Source: Aldehydirespirator sp965220345 (lineage in GTDB: Bacteria > Actinomycetota > Acidimicrobiia > Acidimicrobiales > Aldehydirespiratoraceae). From it: a stretch of DNA of 64,000 nt. Under the pieces are notes generated by a model that worked only from the letters and a program-made list of their open reading frames with translations, was not told the DNA's origin and made no database searches. Positions 1-8,661 of this stretch are shown here, piece after piece. Numbering within the stretch: position 1 is the stretch's first letter; the number at the start of each line of letters is the position of its first letter. Made by a program: the position numbers and the translations under genes. The stretch covers positions 868,001 through 932,000 of the forward strand of contig OZ244822.1 in the NCBI GenBank assembly GCA_965220345.1. The letters are read 5' to 3'.

Positions 1-197
1 GCACCCACTGGATCAGCGCAGCCCACAATCACCTCGTCAAGGCTGCTCGGGTCGAGCCGGGCTCGCCGCAGCACTTCACTGCCGATAACTGCTGCCAGCT
101 CTACGGGATTCCAGCCAGCTAGCTCACCGTCGATTGGCCTCACTGCGCTGCGGGCTGCTGCTGTCACTGCCACAACTACTGGGGCTGTTGATCTCAC
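1..197 (-). CDS. Thiolase (acetyl-CoA acetyltransferase) family protein, N-terminal part only
   Basis: The reverse strand from a GTG at 197 reads an open frame to the window edge. It starts VRSTAPVVVAVTAAARS and continues through a segment ending LDEVIVGCADPVGA, which matches the N-terminal strand and the DEV(I/V)xGC region of thiolases. The catalytic cysteine and histidine lie outside the window, so activity cannot be judged. The GTG start overlaps the pyrE stop as GTGA, which suggests translational coupling to pyrE. Family assignment rests on about 65 residues and could also fit a sterol-carrier-type thiolase. Confidence 0.55.
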   Translation of the reverse strand, partial: MRSTAPVVVAVTAAARSAVRPIDGELAGWNPVELAAVIGSEVLRRARLDPSSLDEVIVGCADPVG

Positions 198-772
198 ATC
201 GCAGGCGGATCTACTCGCTTGATCCCAAAATCGGCGTAGGTGATCATTGGGTGATAATCCAGGCCACGACGAGCGAACTCAGCGGCAGCATTGTCTCCAC
301 GGTCCACAAGCGTCACCGCAGCAACTACATCGGCACCGGTGGCGCACACCACATCCAGTGCAACGAAGATTGATCTGCCTGTGGTGATCACATCATCCAC
401 GAGCAGCACCTTGTCGCCATCGCTAATCTGGGAGCCTTCGATGAGCTGATTGGTGCCCCGCTTCTTGGGCTCTTTGCGCACCATAAACCAGGCACAGTCG
501 GCTACCGCAGCCACACCCACCGCCAAAGCATCAGCACCCATAGTGAGTCCGCCCACTGTGTCATAGCTGTGGCCCGCGGCGCTGACCGTCTCGTGAATCA
601 TTTCGCAAGCCAAGCGCAGGTCTCGCCACTGCGCCAGAGCTTTCTTGGCATCAATGAAATCTGACGACATCGCCCCCGATGCCAGACGCACAGGCTGATC
701 AAGTCGGAGATAACCCTGCCTTCTTATGATCTCCAGCAGTTCCATGCGGCGCTGCGACAGCACAGTTCGCAT
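194..772 (-). CDS. pyrE: Orotate phosphoribosyltransferase
   Basis: Transfers phosphoribose from PRPP to orotate, giving OMP in pyrimidine synthesis. The PRPP-binding signature VLLVDDVITTGRS lies in the second half, and the N-terminal region has the orotate-site segment LASGAMSSDFIDAKKAL. Length is about 192 residues with the ATG at 772, usual for the short actinobacterial PyrE. An in-frame GTG at 799 would add nine residues, and neither start has a clear ribosome binding site. The gene is divergent from the reductase gene at 939 and coupled by a GTGA overlap to the downstream thiolase. Confidence 0.88.
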   Translation of the reverse strand: MRTVLSQRRMELLEIIRRQGYLRLDQPVRLASGAMSSDFIDAKKALAQWRDLRLACEMIHETVSAAGHSYDTVGGLTMGADALAVGVAAVADCAWFMVRKEPKKRGTNQLIEGSQISDGDKVLLVDDVITTGRSIFVALDVVCATGADVVAAVTLVDRGDNAAAEFARRGLDYHPMITYADFGIKRVDPPAM

Positions 773-938
773 ACTAGTTACGGCAGTCACAGTGAACACT
801 CATCAGGCACCGTGATCGCAGTTGCGTGCTATCATTGCGGTCGCATGTGCGAAATTCAGCCGTTTTCGTCTCGGCCTGCTTGCGGACGAAGGAAACGACG
901 CAAGAGAGTCGAACGAGTCGAAAAACAAGGAGCCAAAC

Positions 939-2027
939 GTGGCTGAAGATGTGACAACAGCCACTAGCGACTCCTCTGAGCCGCTGGTGCTGGTAACCGG
1001 CGCAACCGGTCATGTCGGTGCCAACCTCGTTCACCTCCTGCTCAAGAATGGTGCTCGGATCCGTGTCCTGCTCAAACCCGGCGACAACCATGATGCGATG
1101 GAAGGTCTACCGGTGGAGCGTGCCTATGCGGATATACGCGATTTGGATGCGACCCGAGAAGCGGTCGCGGGCTGCAATGGCATCTACCACTGTGCAGCAT
1201 TGGTCTCCACCATCGACGGCGACAAAGCCCATCAACGTGAAATCTTTGAGACGAACGTGCTGGGCACTCGCCATGTGCTCCGAGCCGCCCGCGAGCATGA
1301 CGCTGGCCGTGTAGTAGTGACCGGTTCTTTCAGCGCGGTGGGCTATGACCTTGACGACCTTTCGGCACCCAGCAACGAAACCATGACGTTCTTTCCGATG
1401 GAGCGCACCACGCCGTATCAGCGCAGCAAGGCGTTAACCGAACTCGAGTGCTGGCGCGCCGCCGTCGCTGGCCAGGACGTGGTTGTGACCACCTCCTGTG
1501 CAGTGTTGGGCAGCAACGACTATCTTCCCTCGCGCGTGGGACGGACGCTCTGCGATTTCGCTAATCGCAAGCTCCGCGGATATGTGGACGGCGGCTTCGA
1601 GTGGGTTACCGCACAAGACATTGCGCAAGGTCATGTGTTATGCATGGAACGCGGACGCAGCGGCGAGAAGTACATCATCTGCTCGGGGTACCACACAATC
1701 TCGGAGATCTTGGACTTCTTCCAAGATGTTACTGGGGTGAAGCGCCCGCGATTGCGGTTGCCATCCAATCTGTTGATACCTATCGCTACAGTGTTGAGCT
1801 ACGTGATGAGCCGCTACTTTCCGAACCGACCGCAGCGTTTCACTCCGGGCGCGATCCGGATTTTGCAGAAGCGGCGTCACGGCAATTCGGCCAAAGCTCG
1901 CGAGGAACTAGGCTTTGAACCGACGAGTGTTCGCAGCGCCATAGCAGAGGCTTACGCTTTCCACTACGAGCGAGGTGCCATCAACAATTCCGCCGCCAAA
2001 CCCCCCGAAGCAGCCGCCTCAAACTGA
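939..2027 (+). CDS. NAD(P)-dependent epimerase/3-beta-hydroxysteroid dehydrogenase-like reductase
   Basis: Extended short-chain dehydrogenase of about 362 residues. The nucleotide-binding motif TGATGHVG is at residues 20-27 and the catalytic YQRSK at about 160-164. I chose the GTG at 939 because AAGGAG sits six bases upstream; an ATG at 822 in frame would add 39 residues of unconserved-looking sequence. The sequence resembles the 3-beta-HSD, dihydroflavonol-reductase and HpnA group, which act on hydroxyls of steroids, terpenoids or sugars. It is followed 71 bases later by a Rieske oxygenase on the same strand, so the two probably share a pathway. The substrate is not shown by the sequence. 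Confidence 0.75.
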   Translation: MAEDVTTATSDSSEPLVLVTGATGHVGANLVHLLLKNGARIRVLLKPGDNHDAMEGLPVERAYADIRDLDATREAVAGCNGIYHCAALVSTIDGDKAHQREIFETNVLGTRHVLRAAREHDAGRVVVTGSFSAVGYDLDDLSAPSNETMTFFPMERTTPYQRSKALTELECWRAAVAGQDVVVTTSCAVLGSNDYLPSRVGRTLCDFANRKLRGYVDGGFEWVTAQDIAQGHVLCMERGRSGEKYIICSGYHTISEILDFFQDVTGVKRPRLRLPSNLLIPIATVLSYVMSRYFPNRPQRFTPGAIRILQKRRHGNSAKAREELGFEPTSVRSAIAEAYAFHYERGAINNSAAKPPEAAASN

Positions 2028-2059
2028 GAACCCGAACGCACACGAACCCGAACGCACGC
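2028..2059 (+). repeat. 16-bp tandem repeat between reductase and Rieske genes
   Basis: Two adjacent copies of GAACCCGAACGCACAC differing at one base, directly after the reductase stop. They are one of many short tandem duplications between genes in this window. Confidence 0.7.
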
Positions 2060-2098
2060 GAAGCCAAAAGACCTAGCCAAGACCTAAGGAGAGGTTCA

Positions 2099-3310
2099 AT
2101 GTCTACAGATGTATTGACCCAAAACGCGAGTGCGCCGCCCAACTTGGATGAGGCCACCAACCTGCGCCAGCAGGTTCGCGCCTCCGGCATGGACCCCAAC
2201 TACTGGTATGCCGTTGAGGAAGTGCGCAACGTCAAGCCCGGCAAGGTAGTCGAAGTCGTCTTCTGGAAGCAGTCGATCGCTCTTTACCGCAGCGAGGACG
2301 GCACCTTCCATGCGTTGGACAACCGCTGCGCTCATCGTCAGGTGAAGCTTTCACTGGGAGAGGTGTCCGGCTGTGATCTGATCTGCGATTACCACGGCTG
2401 GCGCTACGACGACAGCGGCCGTCTTGTTCATATGCCTGACATTTTCGCGCGATCTGAACCACCGCGTGTGTCGATCCGCTCCTATCCAGTGCAGGTCCGC
2501 TACGGGTTGGTCTGGTTGTTCCCTGGCGATCCCGAACTGGCCTCCGAACGCGAACTCCCAGAGATACCCGAGATCGAGAATTCGCAGGACGGAGAGAAGC
2601 CTTGGGGCACCGTGCGCGTCAGTTTTACTTGTGCGGCGCACCATTCGATGATTATTGACAATGTTTCGGATTTTTCGCATGCTTTCCTGCATCGCCGCTA
2701 TCGACCTTTCGACAAGGCAGATCTACTTTCTCTCGAAACTCGGGGCGACAACGTCCACATGACCTATGAATCTCATGTGGGGCGCGGCAAGATTTCGAGT
2801 CGTTTCGTTGATCACAAAAGGCTGGACACCGATCACATTGATCTCTGCTACGAGTACCCTTATCAGTGGTCCAACACCTCCGACGAAATCAAGCACTGGT
2901 TGTTCGTGCTGCCGATTGATGAGCAGACCACCCGCACATTCTTCATCTTCTACTTCAAATCGTTCAAAGTTCCCTCGTTACCAATTCGCCTGCCGCGTCC
3001 GGTAATGAAGGCGGTCCTCAAGATCGCTGACCTTACGATGATCACACCTCTGCTGAGACAGGACAGAGTCGCTGTGGAAGCCGAGCAGGAGGGCTACAAC
3101 CGCTACTGGTCTTTGCGTCCGCTTGAAGTGAATCCCGCTGTGCGCGAGATGCAACAGGTGACCGTTCGCAAATGGCGCGAGTTCCTTGACAGCAACTCGT
3201 CGCACAATGGCACCACCCGCGAATCACAGGTGACGCTCAACGGTGCCTCTGCGCCAGACGGTGAACAAACCGACCAGCAAGAAGCCCTCCACGCCGATAA
3301 CGCCTCTTAA
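2099..3310 (+). CDS. Rieske [2Fe-2S] non-haem iron oxygenase
   Basis: Alpha-subunit-type Rieske oxygenase of 403 residues. The Rieske cluster ligands are C77-x-H79 and C96-x2-H99 (CAHR and CDYH). The mononuclear iron site lies in DNVSDFSHAFLH, with H194 and H198 and an aspartate at 187 or 191. AGGAGAGG just upstream is a good ribosome binding site. Such enzymes hydroxylate or demethylate ring systems using electrons from a separate reductase, which is not in the window. The fold resembles the chlorophyllide oxygenase, cholesterol desaturase and vanillate demethylase group. Pairing with a 3-beta-HSD-like reductase recalls the SdmA/SdmB sterol C-4 demethylation pair, but that is inference. Confidence 0.85.
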   Translation: MSTDVLTQNASAPPNLDEATNLRQQVRASGMDPNYWYAVEEVRNVKPGKVVEVVFWKQSIALYRSEDGTFHALDNRCAHRQVKLSLGEVSGCDLICDYHGWRYDDSGRLVHMPDIFARSEPPRVSIRSYPVQVRYGLVWLFPGDPELASERELPEIPEIENSQDGEKPWGTVRVSFTCAAHHSMIIDNVSDFSHAFLHRRYRPFDKADLLSLETRGDNVHMTYESHVGRGKISSRFVDHKRLDTDHIDLCYEYPYQWSNTSDEIKHWLFVLPIDEQTTRTFFIFYFKSFKVPSLPIRLPRPVMKAVLKIADLTMITPLLRQDRVAVEAEQEGYNRYWSLRPLEVNPAVREMQQVTVRKWREFLDSNSSHNGTTRESQVTLNGASAPDGEQTDQQEALHADNAS

Positions 3311-3340
3311 ATTTGCATTGCTCAAAACTGCGCGCTGCAT

Positions 3341-4309
3341 TCAGCGGGGATGGCGCGACAGGTGAGTGAGGGTCAACACCACAGCGAATCCGAGCACAGC
3401 AGCAAGCGTCGGCCCGGCCCACTCGTCGGCTGAAGGCCAGTTGAGCCCGGTGCCTGAAACAGCCTGATCTTCGTGGCGGCTAATCACACCCACGCCGTTG
3501 GGCCACGGCCAAAGCACTCTCAATGACCCGATCATCAACCCAACCAGCACCGCCATCACAACGTTGCGGAAACGTTGCAGCAGCCGATGAAGCAGCGACG
3601 AGAACAACGCCAAACCCAGAGCCGCCCCCGCCACGAACACCACCGCTTGCAGCCAGCGAGTGTCAGTGATAATGCCGATCACTGCGCCATACATGCCCAA
3701 CATCAACAATAAGAATGAGCCAGAAATTCCTGGCAAGATCATGGCGCAAACCGCCACCGCCCCAGAAGCGGCCAATGCAAGCATTGAAGGATCAGCAACT
3801 GGAGCGGACTGTAAACCCAGCAAAGCGAACGTGGCAGCCGCTGTAGCGACGGTCAACATTGCCCGCCTGACGCTGCGCCACTCAAACAGTCGGCACGCCG
3901 TCAGCGATGAAGCAAGCACCAGACCACAAAGCAGCCCTGCCATCGGTTCGGGATGATCTGTCAACAAACTTTCGATCAGAGAAGCTAGCAAGCCCACCGT
4001 CGCAGCCAGGCCCGCCAGCAACGGCCCGATCAACCACCAGTCGATGCTTGCCAGGCGGTCACGAAAGCCGCGCCAGTCAAATGCCGCTAGCCGTGCCGCA
4101 GCCGTGGCAAAGGTGCTCACCGCTTGCAGAAGCTGGTTGTAGATGCCGAGAACTACTGCAATCGTGGCACCCGACACTCCAGGCACCACATCGGCGGCAC
4201 CCATCGCAGCACCGCGGCCTAATCCCAGCAGCAGTTTCAGCGGCCACTCTCGCCGACCGCCGACATCTCCTTGATCGAAACGATCCCTACCGCTCATGTT
4301 GTCTTGCAT
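3341..4309 (-). CDS. DUF368 membrane protein, probable undecaprenyl-phosphate translocase
   Basis: Polytopic membrane protein of 322 residues. It contains the two DUF368 hallmark segments DVVPGVSGATIAVVLGIYN near residue 45 and MILPGISGSFLLLMLGMYG near residue 195. These PG(V/I)SG repeats reflect an internal duplication. DUF368 proteins (PopT) have been shown to return the C55-P lipid carrier across the membrane for cell-wall synthesis. The gene converges on the Rieske gene with a 30-base gap and lies just downstream of sdhB on the same strand, probably as a separate unit. Confidence 0.85.
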   Translation of the reverse strand: MQDNMSGRDRFDQGDVGGRREWPLKLLLGLGRGAAMGAADVVPGVSGATIAVVLGIYNQLLQAVSTFATAAARLAAFDWRGFRDRLASIDWWLIGPLLAGLAATVGLLASLIESLLTDHPEPMAGLLCGLVLASSLTACRLFEWRSVRRAMLTVATAAATFALLGLQSAPVADPSMLALAASGAVAVCAMILPGISGSFLLLMLGMYGAVIGIITDTRWLQAVVFVAGAALGLALFSSLLHRLLQRFRNVVMAVLVGLMIGSLRVLWPWPNGVGVISRHEDQAVSGTGLNWPSADEWAGPTLAAVLGFAVVLTLTHLSRHPR

Positions 4310-4358
4310 GACGCGACTCTTGTCGTCGGATGCTGCTAGCTCTTTATTCGCTTGGCTC

Positions 4359-5144
4359 TCAGGTTTGTGAGGCTAGGCGGCGGTTCTTGATCTTGGCTTT
4401 CAGGTAGTCGCGGTTCATCACTGCGATGAAATCAAGGCTGATCTCTTTGGGGCAGGCTGCGCTGCATTCGCCGTGGTTAGTACACGACCCAAAAAACGAT
4501 TCCATTGTTTCGACCATCGCCTCGCTGCGCCGCAGCCTCTCGGGCTGTCCTTGCGGCAACACGTTGAGATGCCCGAGCTTGGCCGCAGTAAACAACTGCG
4601 CAGCCGAGTTAGGGCAAGCCGCTACGCAAGCACCGCAACCGATGCAGGCCGCAGCATCCATAGCGAAGTCGGCTACGTCTTTAGGGATCGGGATCTCGTT
4701 GGCATCGGGTGCGGCACCTGTGGGTGCTGAGATATAGCCACCGGATTCAATGATCCGATCAAACGCTCGCCGGTCCACCATCAGGTCTTTCACCACCGGA
4801 AACGAAGCCGCCCGAAATGGTTCGATCACGATCTTGTCCCCGTCACGGAACTTGCGCATGTGCAGCTGACAAGTGGCGGTGGCTGCTTCGGGTCCGTGCG
4901 GACGGCCGTTGATCATCACCCCACAAGTGCCACAAATACCCTCACGACAGTCATGGGCGAAAGTGATCGGCTCAATGTCTTGTGCGATCAAGCGCTCGTT
5001 GACGATGTCGAGCATCTCCAGAAACGAGCAGTCTTCGGGAATGTCTGTTGCGTCAATGTCCATGAAGCTGCCTGCTTGATCAGGACCGGCCTGACGCCAG
5101 ACACGCAACCGCAAGTTCATCTTGGTGCCAACGCTTGCGTTCAC
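4359..5144 (-). CDS. sdhB: Succinate dehydrogenase/fumarate reductase iron-sulfur subunit
   Basis: Electron-transfer subunit of 261 residues linking the flavoprotein to the membrane quinone site. The [2Fe-2S] ligands are C66, C71, C74 and C92 in CREGICGTC and TATCQLH. The C-terminal ferredoxin domain has CIGCGACVAACPN and a second cluster SCTNHGECSAACPKEI, giving the [4Fe-4S] and [3Fe-4S] sites. It is last in sdhCAB and its start overlaps the sdhA stop as ATGA. The subunit resembles the type found with a single five-helix cytochrome b. Confidence 0.92.
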   Translation of the reverse strand: MNASVGTKMNLRLRVWRQAGPDQAGSFMDIDATDIPEDCSFLEMLDIVNERLIAQDIEPITFAHDCREGICGTCGVMINGRPHGPEAATATCQLHMRKFRDGDKIVIEPFRAASFPVVKDLMVDRRAFDRIIESGGYISAPTGAAPDANEIPIPKDVADFAMDAAACIGCGACVAACPNSAAQLFTAAKLGHLNVLPQGQPERLRRSEAMVETMESFFGSCTNHGECSAACPKEISLDFIAVMNRDYLKAKIKNRRLASQT

Positions 5145-7093
5145 TTGTAGCTCCGCTGGGTGAGTTCAACATTGTCGAAGTTGAGCTGTTCTTTGATCAA
5201 AGCCTGAGGCTGGCCTGAGCCCTGCCATTGCCACGCCGCCACATAAGCGAAGTGCTCATCGTCACGCAAAGCTTCACCTTCAGGGGTTTGGTGCTCTTCA
5301 CGGAAATGCCCGCCACAGGATTCTTCGCGATTCAAAGCATCACGGGCTTTCAGTTCGGCTAGTTCCATAAAATCATCCACTCGGTTGACTTGCTCCAATG
5401 CTTGATTAACACCGTCGACTGAGCCCATCACTTTGACATTGGCCTGGAACTCTTCACGCAGAGCCGGTATCTCGCTGAGAGCTTTCTCAAGGCCGGTGCG
5501 GTTGCGGGCCATGCCGCAATATTCCCACACGATTTTGCCTAGTTCACGGTGGTAATAGTCCACCGATCGGGTGCCGCGCACCGCCAGCCAGCTTCGGGTG
5601 CGGTCATCCACCTCTGCAACCGCAGCAGCAAACACTGGATCATCAACCGGCACAGGATCAGAACCCAGCCGCGGTGCCAGATAATCACCGATGGTGTACG
5701 GCAGCACAAAATAGCCGTCAGCTAACCCTTGCATCAGCGCTGAAGCACCCAAACGGTTGGCACCATGATCCGAGAAGTTGCATTCACCTAGCGCATACAG
5801 TCCAGCTACGTTGGTCATCAGGTTGTAGTCCACCCACAAGCCGCCCATGGTGTAATGAATCGCTGGATAGATGCGCATCGGCGACCGATATGGGTCTTCG
5901 CCGGTGATTCGCTCATACATATCGAAAAGGTTCCCGTATTTCTCGCGCACTACTTGCTCGCCGTCTCGGGCGATCACATCAGCGAAATCGAGATACACAC
6001 CGTTGCGTAGAGGGCCTACCCCCAAGCCTTGATCTACCACCGTTTTAGCGTTGCGAGAAGCCACATCACGCGGCACTAGATTGCCGAATGCTGGATACTT
6101 CTCTTCTAAGAAGTAGTAGCGGTCAGTATCGTCGATATCGGTGGCGGAGCGTGTGTCGTCCATTTTGCGCGGCACCCAGATACGCCCGTCGTTGCGCAGT
6201 GACTCTGACATCAAAGTCAGCTTCGACTGGAACTCGTCACCTGCTGGGATACAAGTGGGATGTATCTGCGAATAACACGGATTCGCGAATGCAGCACCTC
6301 GGCGATGAGCTCGCCAAGCCGCGGTGACATTGCAGTTCATGGCGTTGGTCGACAGGTAATAGACATTGCCGTAACCACCGGTAGCCAACACCACCGCATG
6401 ACCGTTATGGGCACGCACTTCGCCTGTTAGCAGGTCACGCACAACGATGCCGCACGCTTCGCCATCTTTAGTGACAATGTCGAGAACATCGGCGCGGTTG
6501 TGCAATGTCACCGCACCCGCCGAGATCTGCGCTGCCAAAGCCTGATACGCGCCTAGCAGCAGTTGCTGACCGGTCTGGCCGCGGGCGTAGAAGGTGCGGC
6601 TCACTTGCGCTCCGCCGAATGAACGGTTAGCTAGCAGGCCACCATATTCGCGAGCGAAAGGCACACCCTGGGCGGCGCACTGGTCAATAATGTTGAGCGA
6701 CACTTGAGCCAGCCGATACACGTTGGCTTCGCGTGATCGGTAGTCGCCGCCTTTGATGGTGTCATAAAACAGCCGCCAGACTGAGTCGCCGTCGTTGCGG
6801 TAGTTCTTGGCGGCGTTGATGCCACCCTGAGCGGCTATCGAATGAGCTCTTCGGGGCGAGTCATGAAAGGTGAACGCTTCGACCTTGTAGCCGAGTTCAG
6901 CCAGAGAAGCCGCAGCTGAAGCGCCAGCTAGACCAGTGCCAACCACTAGAACCTTGAAGCGGCGCTTGTTGGCCGGGTTGACCAACTTCACCGAGAACTT
7001 GTGGTTGTCCCACTTGTCGGCCAGCGGCCCTGGCGGCACTTTCGAATCAAGAACCCTGGGATCTTGCACAACAGAATCAACTACTGCGTTCAT
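5141..7093 (-). CDS. sdhA: Succinate dehydrogenase/fumarate reductase flavoprotein subunit
   Basis: Catalytic flavoprotein of 650 residues that oxidises succinate to fumarate in the TCA cycle. The FAD-binding GTGLAG is at residues 52-57. The histidine that carries covalent FAD is H84 in RAHSIAAQGG. The C-terminal helical domain ends with a substrate-domain HFREEHQTPEGE segment. Both ends overlap its neighbours by four bases (ATGA), so sdhC, sdhA and sdhB are translationally coupled. Length and motifs fit the non-classical actinobacterial/Bacteroidetes-type SdhA. Confidence 0.93.
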   Translation of the reverse strand: MNAVVDSVVQDPRVLDSKVPPGPLADKWDNHKFSVKLVNPANKRRFKVLVVGTGLAGASAAASLAELGYKVEAFTFHDSPRRAHSIAAQGGINAAKNYRNDGDSVWRLFYDTIKGGDYRSREANVYRLAQVSLNIIDQCAAQGVPFAREYGGLLANRSFGGAQVSRTFYARGQTGQQLLLGAYQALAAQISAGAVTLHNRADVLDIVTKDGEACGIVVRDLLTGEVRAHNGHAVVLATGGYGNVYYLSTNAMNCNVTAAWRAHRRGAAFANPCYSQIHPTCIPAGDEFQSKLTLMSESLRNDGRIWVPRKMDDTRSATDIDDTDRYYFLEEKYPAFGNLVPRDVASRNAKTVVDQGLGVGPLRNGVYLDFADVIARDGEQVVREKYGNLFDMYERITGEDPYRSPMRIYPAIHYTMGGLWVDYNLMTNVAGLYALGECNFSDHGANRLGASALMQGLADGYFVLPYTIGDYLAPRLGSDPVPVDDPVFAAAVAEVDDRTRSWLAVRGTRSVDYYHRELGKIVWEYCGMARNRTGLEKALSEIPALREEFQANVKVMGSVDGVNQALEQVNRVDDFMELAELKARDALNREESCGGHFREEHQTPEGEALRDDEHFAYVAAWQWQGSGQPQALIKEQLNFDNVELTQRSYK

Positions 7094-7953
7094 GCCACTA
7101 CTCCTGCTTGAACCATTATCGGAAAACTCAGATTGCCCGCCAATATGACTGCTGCGATCACTGCGGCCAAACCACGCCGCAGATGATTAAACCGTGGATT
7201 GTTGACTCCCAGAGTCTGAAAAGCTGACCAAATCCCATGATAAATGTGCAACGACAACGCCATATTAGCCACGATGTAGATGATCGCCACCGGGATTGAC
7301 GAAAACGACTCGACCACATTGTGGTAAACATCGCCACGGATGTAGCCGTCGCCGAGCCACCAGCCCCAAGTGAGATCAGCTAGATGGAACAGCACATATA
7401 GACCGATGATCGGGCCGGTCCAGCGCATGGTGCGGCTCGCGAAGTTGACCGCTGCGAAGTCCTGGCCACCGGCGTAGCGCTTGTTGCCGCTGATCCAGTT
7501 GGCTTGAGGGCTGCTGCGGCGGCTGATCTCTTTGAGCGACCAGGCGCTGTGGATGTGCAGCACGAACATGACCAGCAGACCAACGCGCATCAACCACAGG
7601 ATCAGGGTTCGGGGCACTAGATGGCCGCCTAGGTCGCGTAGGGCTTCTGCGTATTCGTTGAGTTGCGCGGGTCCTTCATACAGATGCAGATTGCCGATCA
7701 TGTGTGCCAACACGAAACCCAGCAGCCCGACACCAGTGACCGCCATCACATATTTTTTGCCGACAGCGGTCTGGTAGATGCTCAGCGGCCACGGCAGGTT
7801 CCGCCCATGTTGTCCATGTTGGCGCAGCGGTGGCACGCGTTCGGTGTCAGCAGAAGCGATCGTCTGAGCGGTCGTCTGTAACATCAACGGTAAACCTATC
7901 GCTATCTCACGGCGCTCATGTGTCTTCGGGATGAGCCGTGGCCGGGTGCCCAT
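7090..7953 (-). CDS. sdhC: Succinate dehydrogenase cytochrome b558 subunit
   Basis: Membrane anchor of up to 287 residues with five predicted helices, which binds haem and quinone. Histidines in VLAHMIGNLHLY, LHIHSAW, LFHLADL and LHIYHGIW are suited to bind haem b. The fold matches the single-polypeptide five-helix subunit of type B complexes, so no sdhD is expected. The ATG at 7953 lacks a clear ribosome binding site; an in-frame ATG at 7884 is a plausible alternative, removing 23 residues before MLQTTAQ. It is the first gene of the operon and its upstream region borders the IS-scarred segment. Confidence 0.88.
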   Translation of the reverse strand: MGTRPRLIPKTHERREIAIGLPLMLQTTAQTIASADTERVPPLRQHGQHGRNLPWPLSIYQTAVGKKYVMAVTGVGLLGFVLAHMIGNLHLYEGPAQLNEYAEALRDLGGHLVPRTLILWLMRVGLLVMFVLHIHSAWSLKEISRRSSPQANWISGNKRYAGGQDFAAVNFASRTMRWTGPIIGLYVLFHLADLTWGWWLGDGYIRGDVYHNVVESFSSIPVAIIYIVANMALSLHIYHGIWSAFQTLGVNNPRFNHLRRGLAAVIAAVILAGNLSFPIMVQAGVVA

Positions 7954-8047
7954 TCATGGCTCGGTAGTCACCAACTCACCTTGACCTCAGCCATCAAGTA
8001 TCAGAGGAGGTTGCAGATCGAGAAATGGTTATGTCTGAACCCGAGAA

Positions 8048-8516
8048 ATGGTTACATATAGTGCTCTGACCTTGTATTCTTCTTCAGGTAAACTAAGCAG
8101 GTTATTCATTAGCAGCGACACACCGAACCTCACCCCAAGGAACTATCGGCCACGGGTCGTCGAGAGACTGCTCCACCAAGCTCTAGATTTAGCTCCGATG
8201 GTGCTGCTGGAGGGAGCCAAGGGCTGCGGCAAAACCTGGACCGGTCTGAACGCTGCAAAGTCAAGCCTGCTGCTGGATGCAAACGAGGACGACTTAGCCA
8301 GAACTAGAAGTGCTCCCCGTCAGGTCCTCGCTGAGCCGCCTTATCCCAAACTGATTGATGAGTATCAGCGAATCCCCGAACTGTGGAACATCGTCAAGGG
8401 CACCTGCGACACGTCTCACGACAACAGGCGGTTTCTGCTAGCAGGCTCGGTTATCCCGCAGCCGACATAACCCGTCATTCTGGTGCGGGACGCTTGTTCC
8501 GCATCCGCACTGCATG
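8048..8516 (+). pseudogene. Broken AAA_14/DUF4143-type ATPase, N-terminal fragment
   Basis: The frame from about 8120 reads YRPRVVERLLHQAL, a Walker A segment LLEGAKGCGKTWT, and a Walker B-like PKLIDEYQRIPELWN, typical of the ATPase domain of DUF4143 proteins. The frame stops at 8470. The family's next motif continues one frame over, reading DITRHSGAGRLFRIRT to about 8516, so a single-base frameshift is present. Homology then ends about 70 bases before the IS30-like inverted repeat. The C-terminal DUF4143 domain is missing. It is best read as a decayed remnant. Confidence 0.7.
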
Positions 8517-8584
8517 TTGTTAGAAGACTTGTGTCACATTCGCAGTGCGAGCCACCTGCTAACTGCGTGCTAATAACTGGGCGG

Positions 8585-8607
8585 ACTCCACCGGTGGTTG
8601 CGAATGA
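8585..8607 (+). repeat. Left terminal inverted repeat of the IS30-like element
   Basis: Begins ACTCCACCGGTGGTTGCGAA. It aligns with the reverse complement of 9621-9643 at 17 of 23 positions and lies 77 bases upstream of the transposase start. Confidence 0.6.
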
Positions 8608-8661
8608 TCGGCCATGGTGGCTGATCGTAAGACAAGCAACCAACCGATGGAGGTTTTTATT

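Noticed and set aside
774..1091. Minus-strand open frame opposite the reductase gene start
   Set aside because: It overlaps the reductase gene, whose GTG start, ribosome binding site and family motifs are clear; its composition does not look coding.
3660..4311. Plus-strand open frames opposite the DUF368 gene
   Set aside because: They lie antisense to a well-recognised membrane protein and carry no recognised motif.
8471..8584. Possible continuation of the ATPase into the IS left end
   Set aside because: Homology holds only to about 8516 in a shifted frame; the rest shows stops and no motif, so I did not extend the pseudogene.
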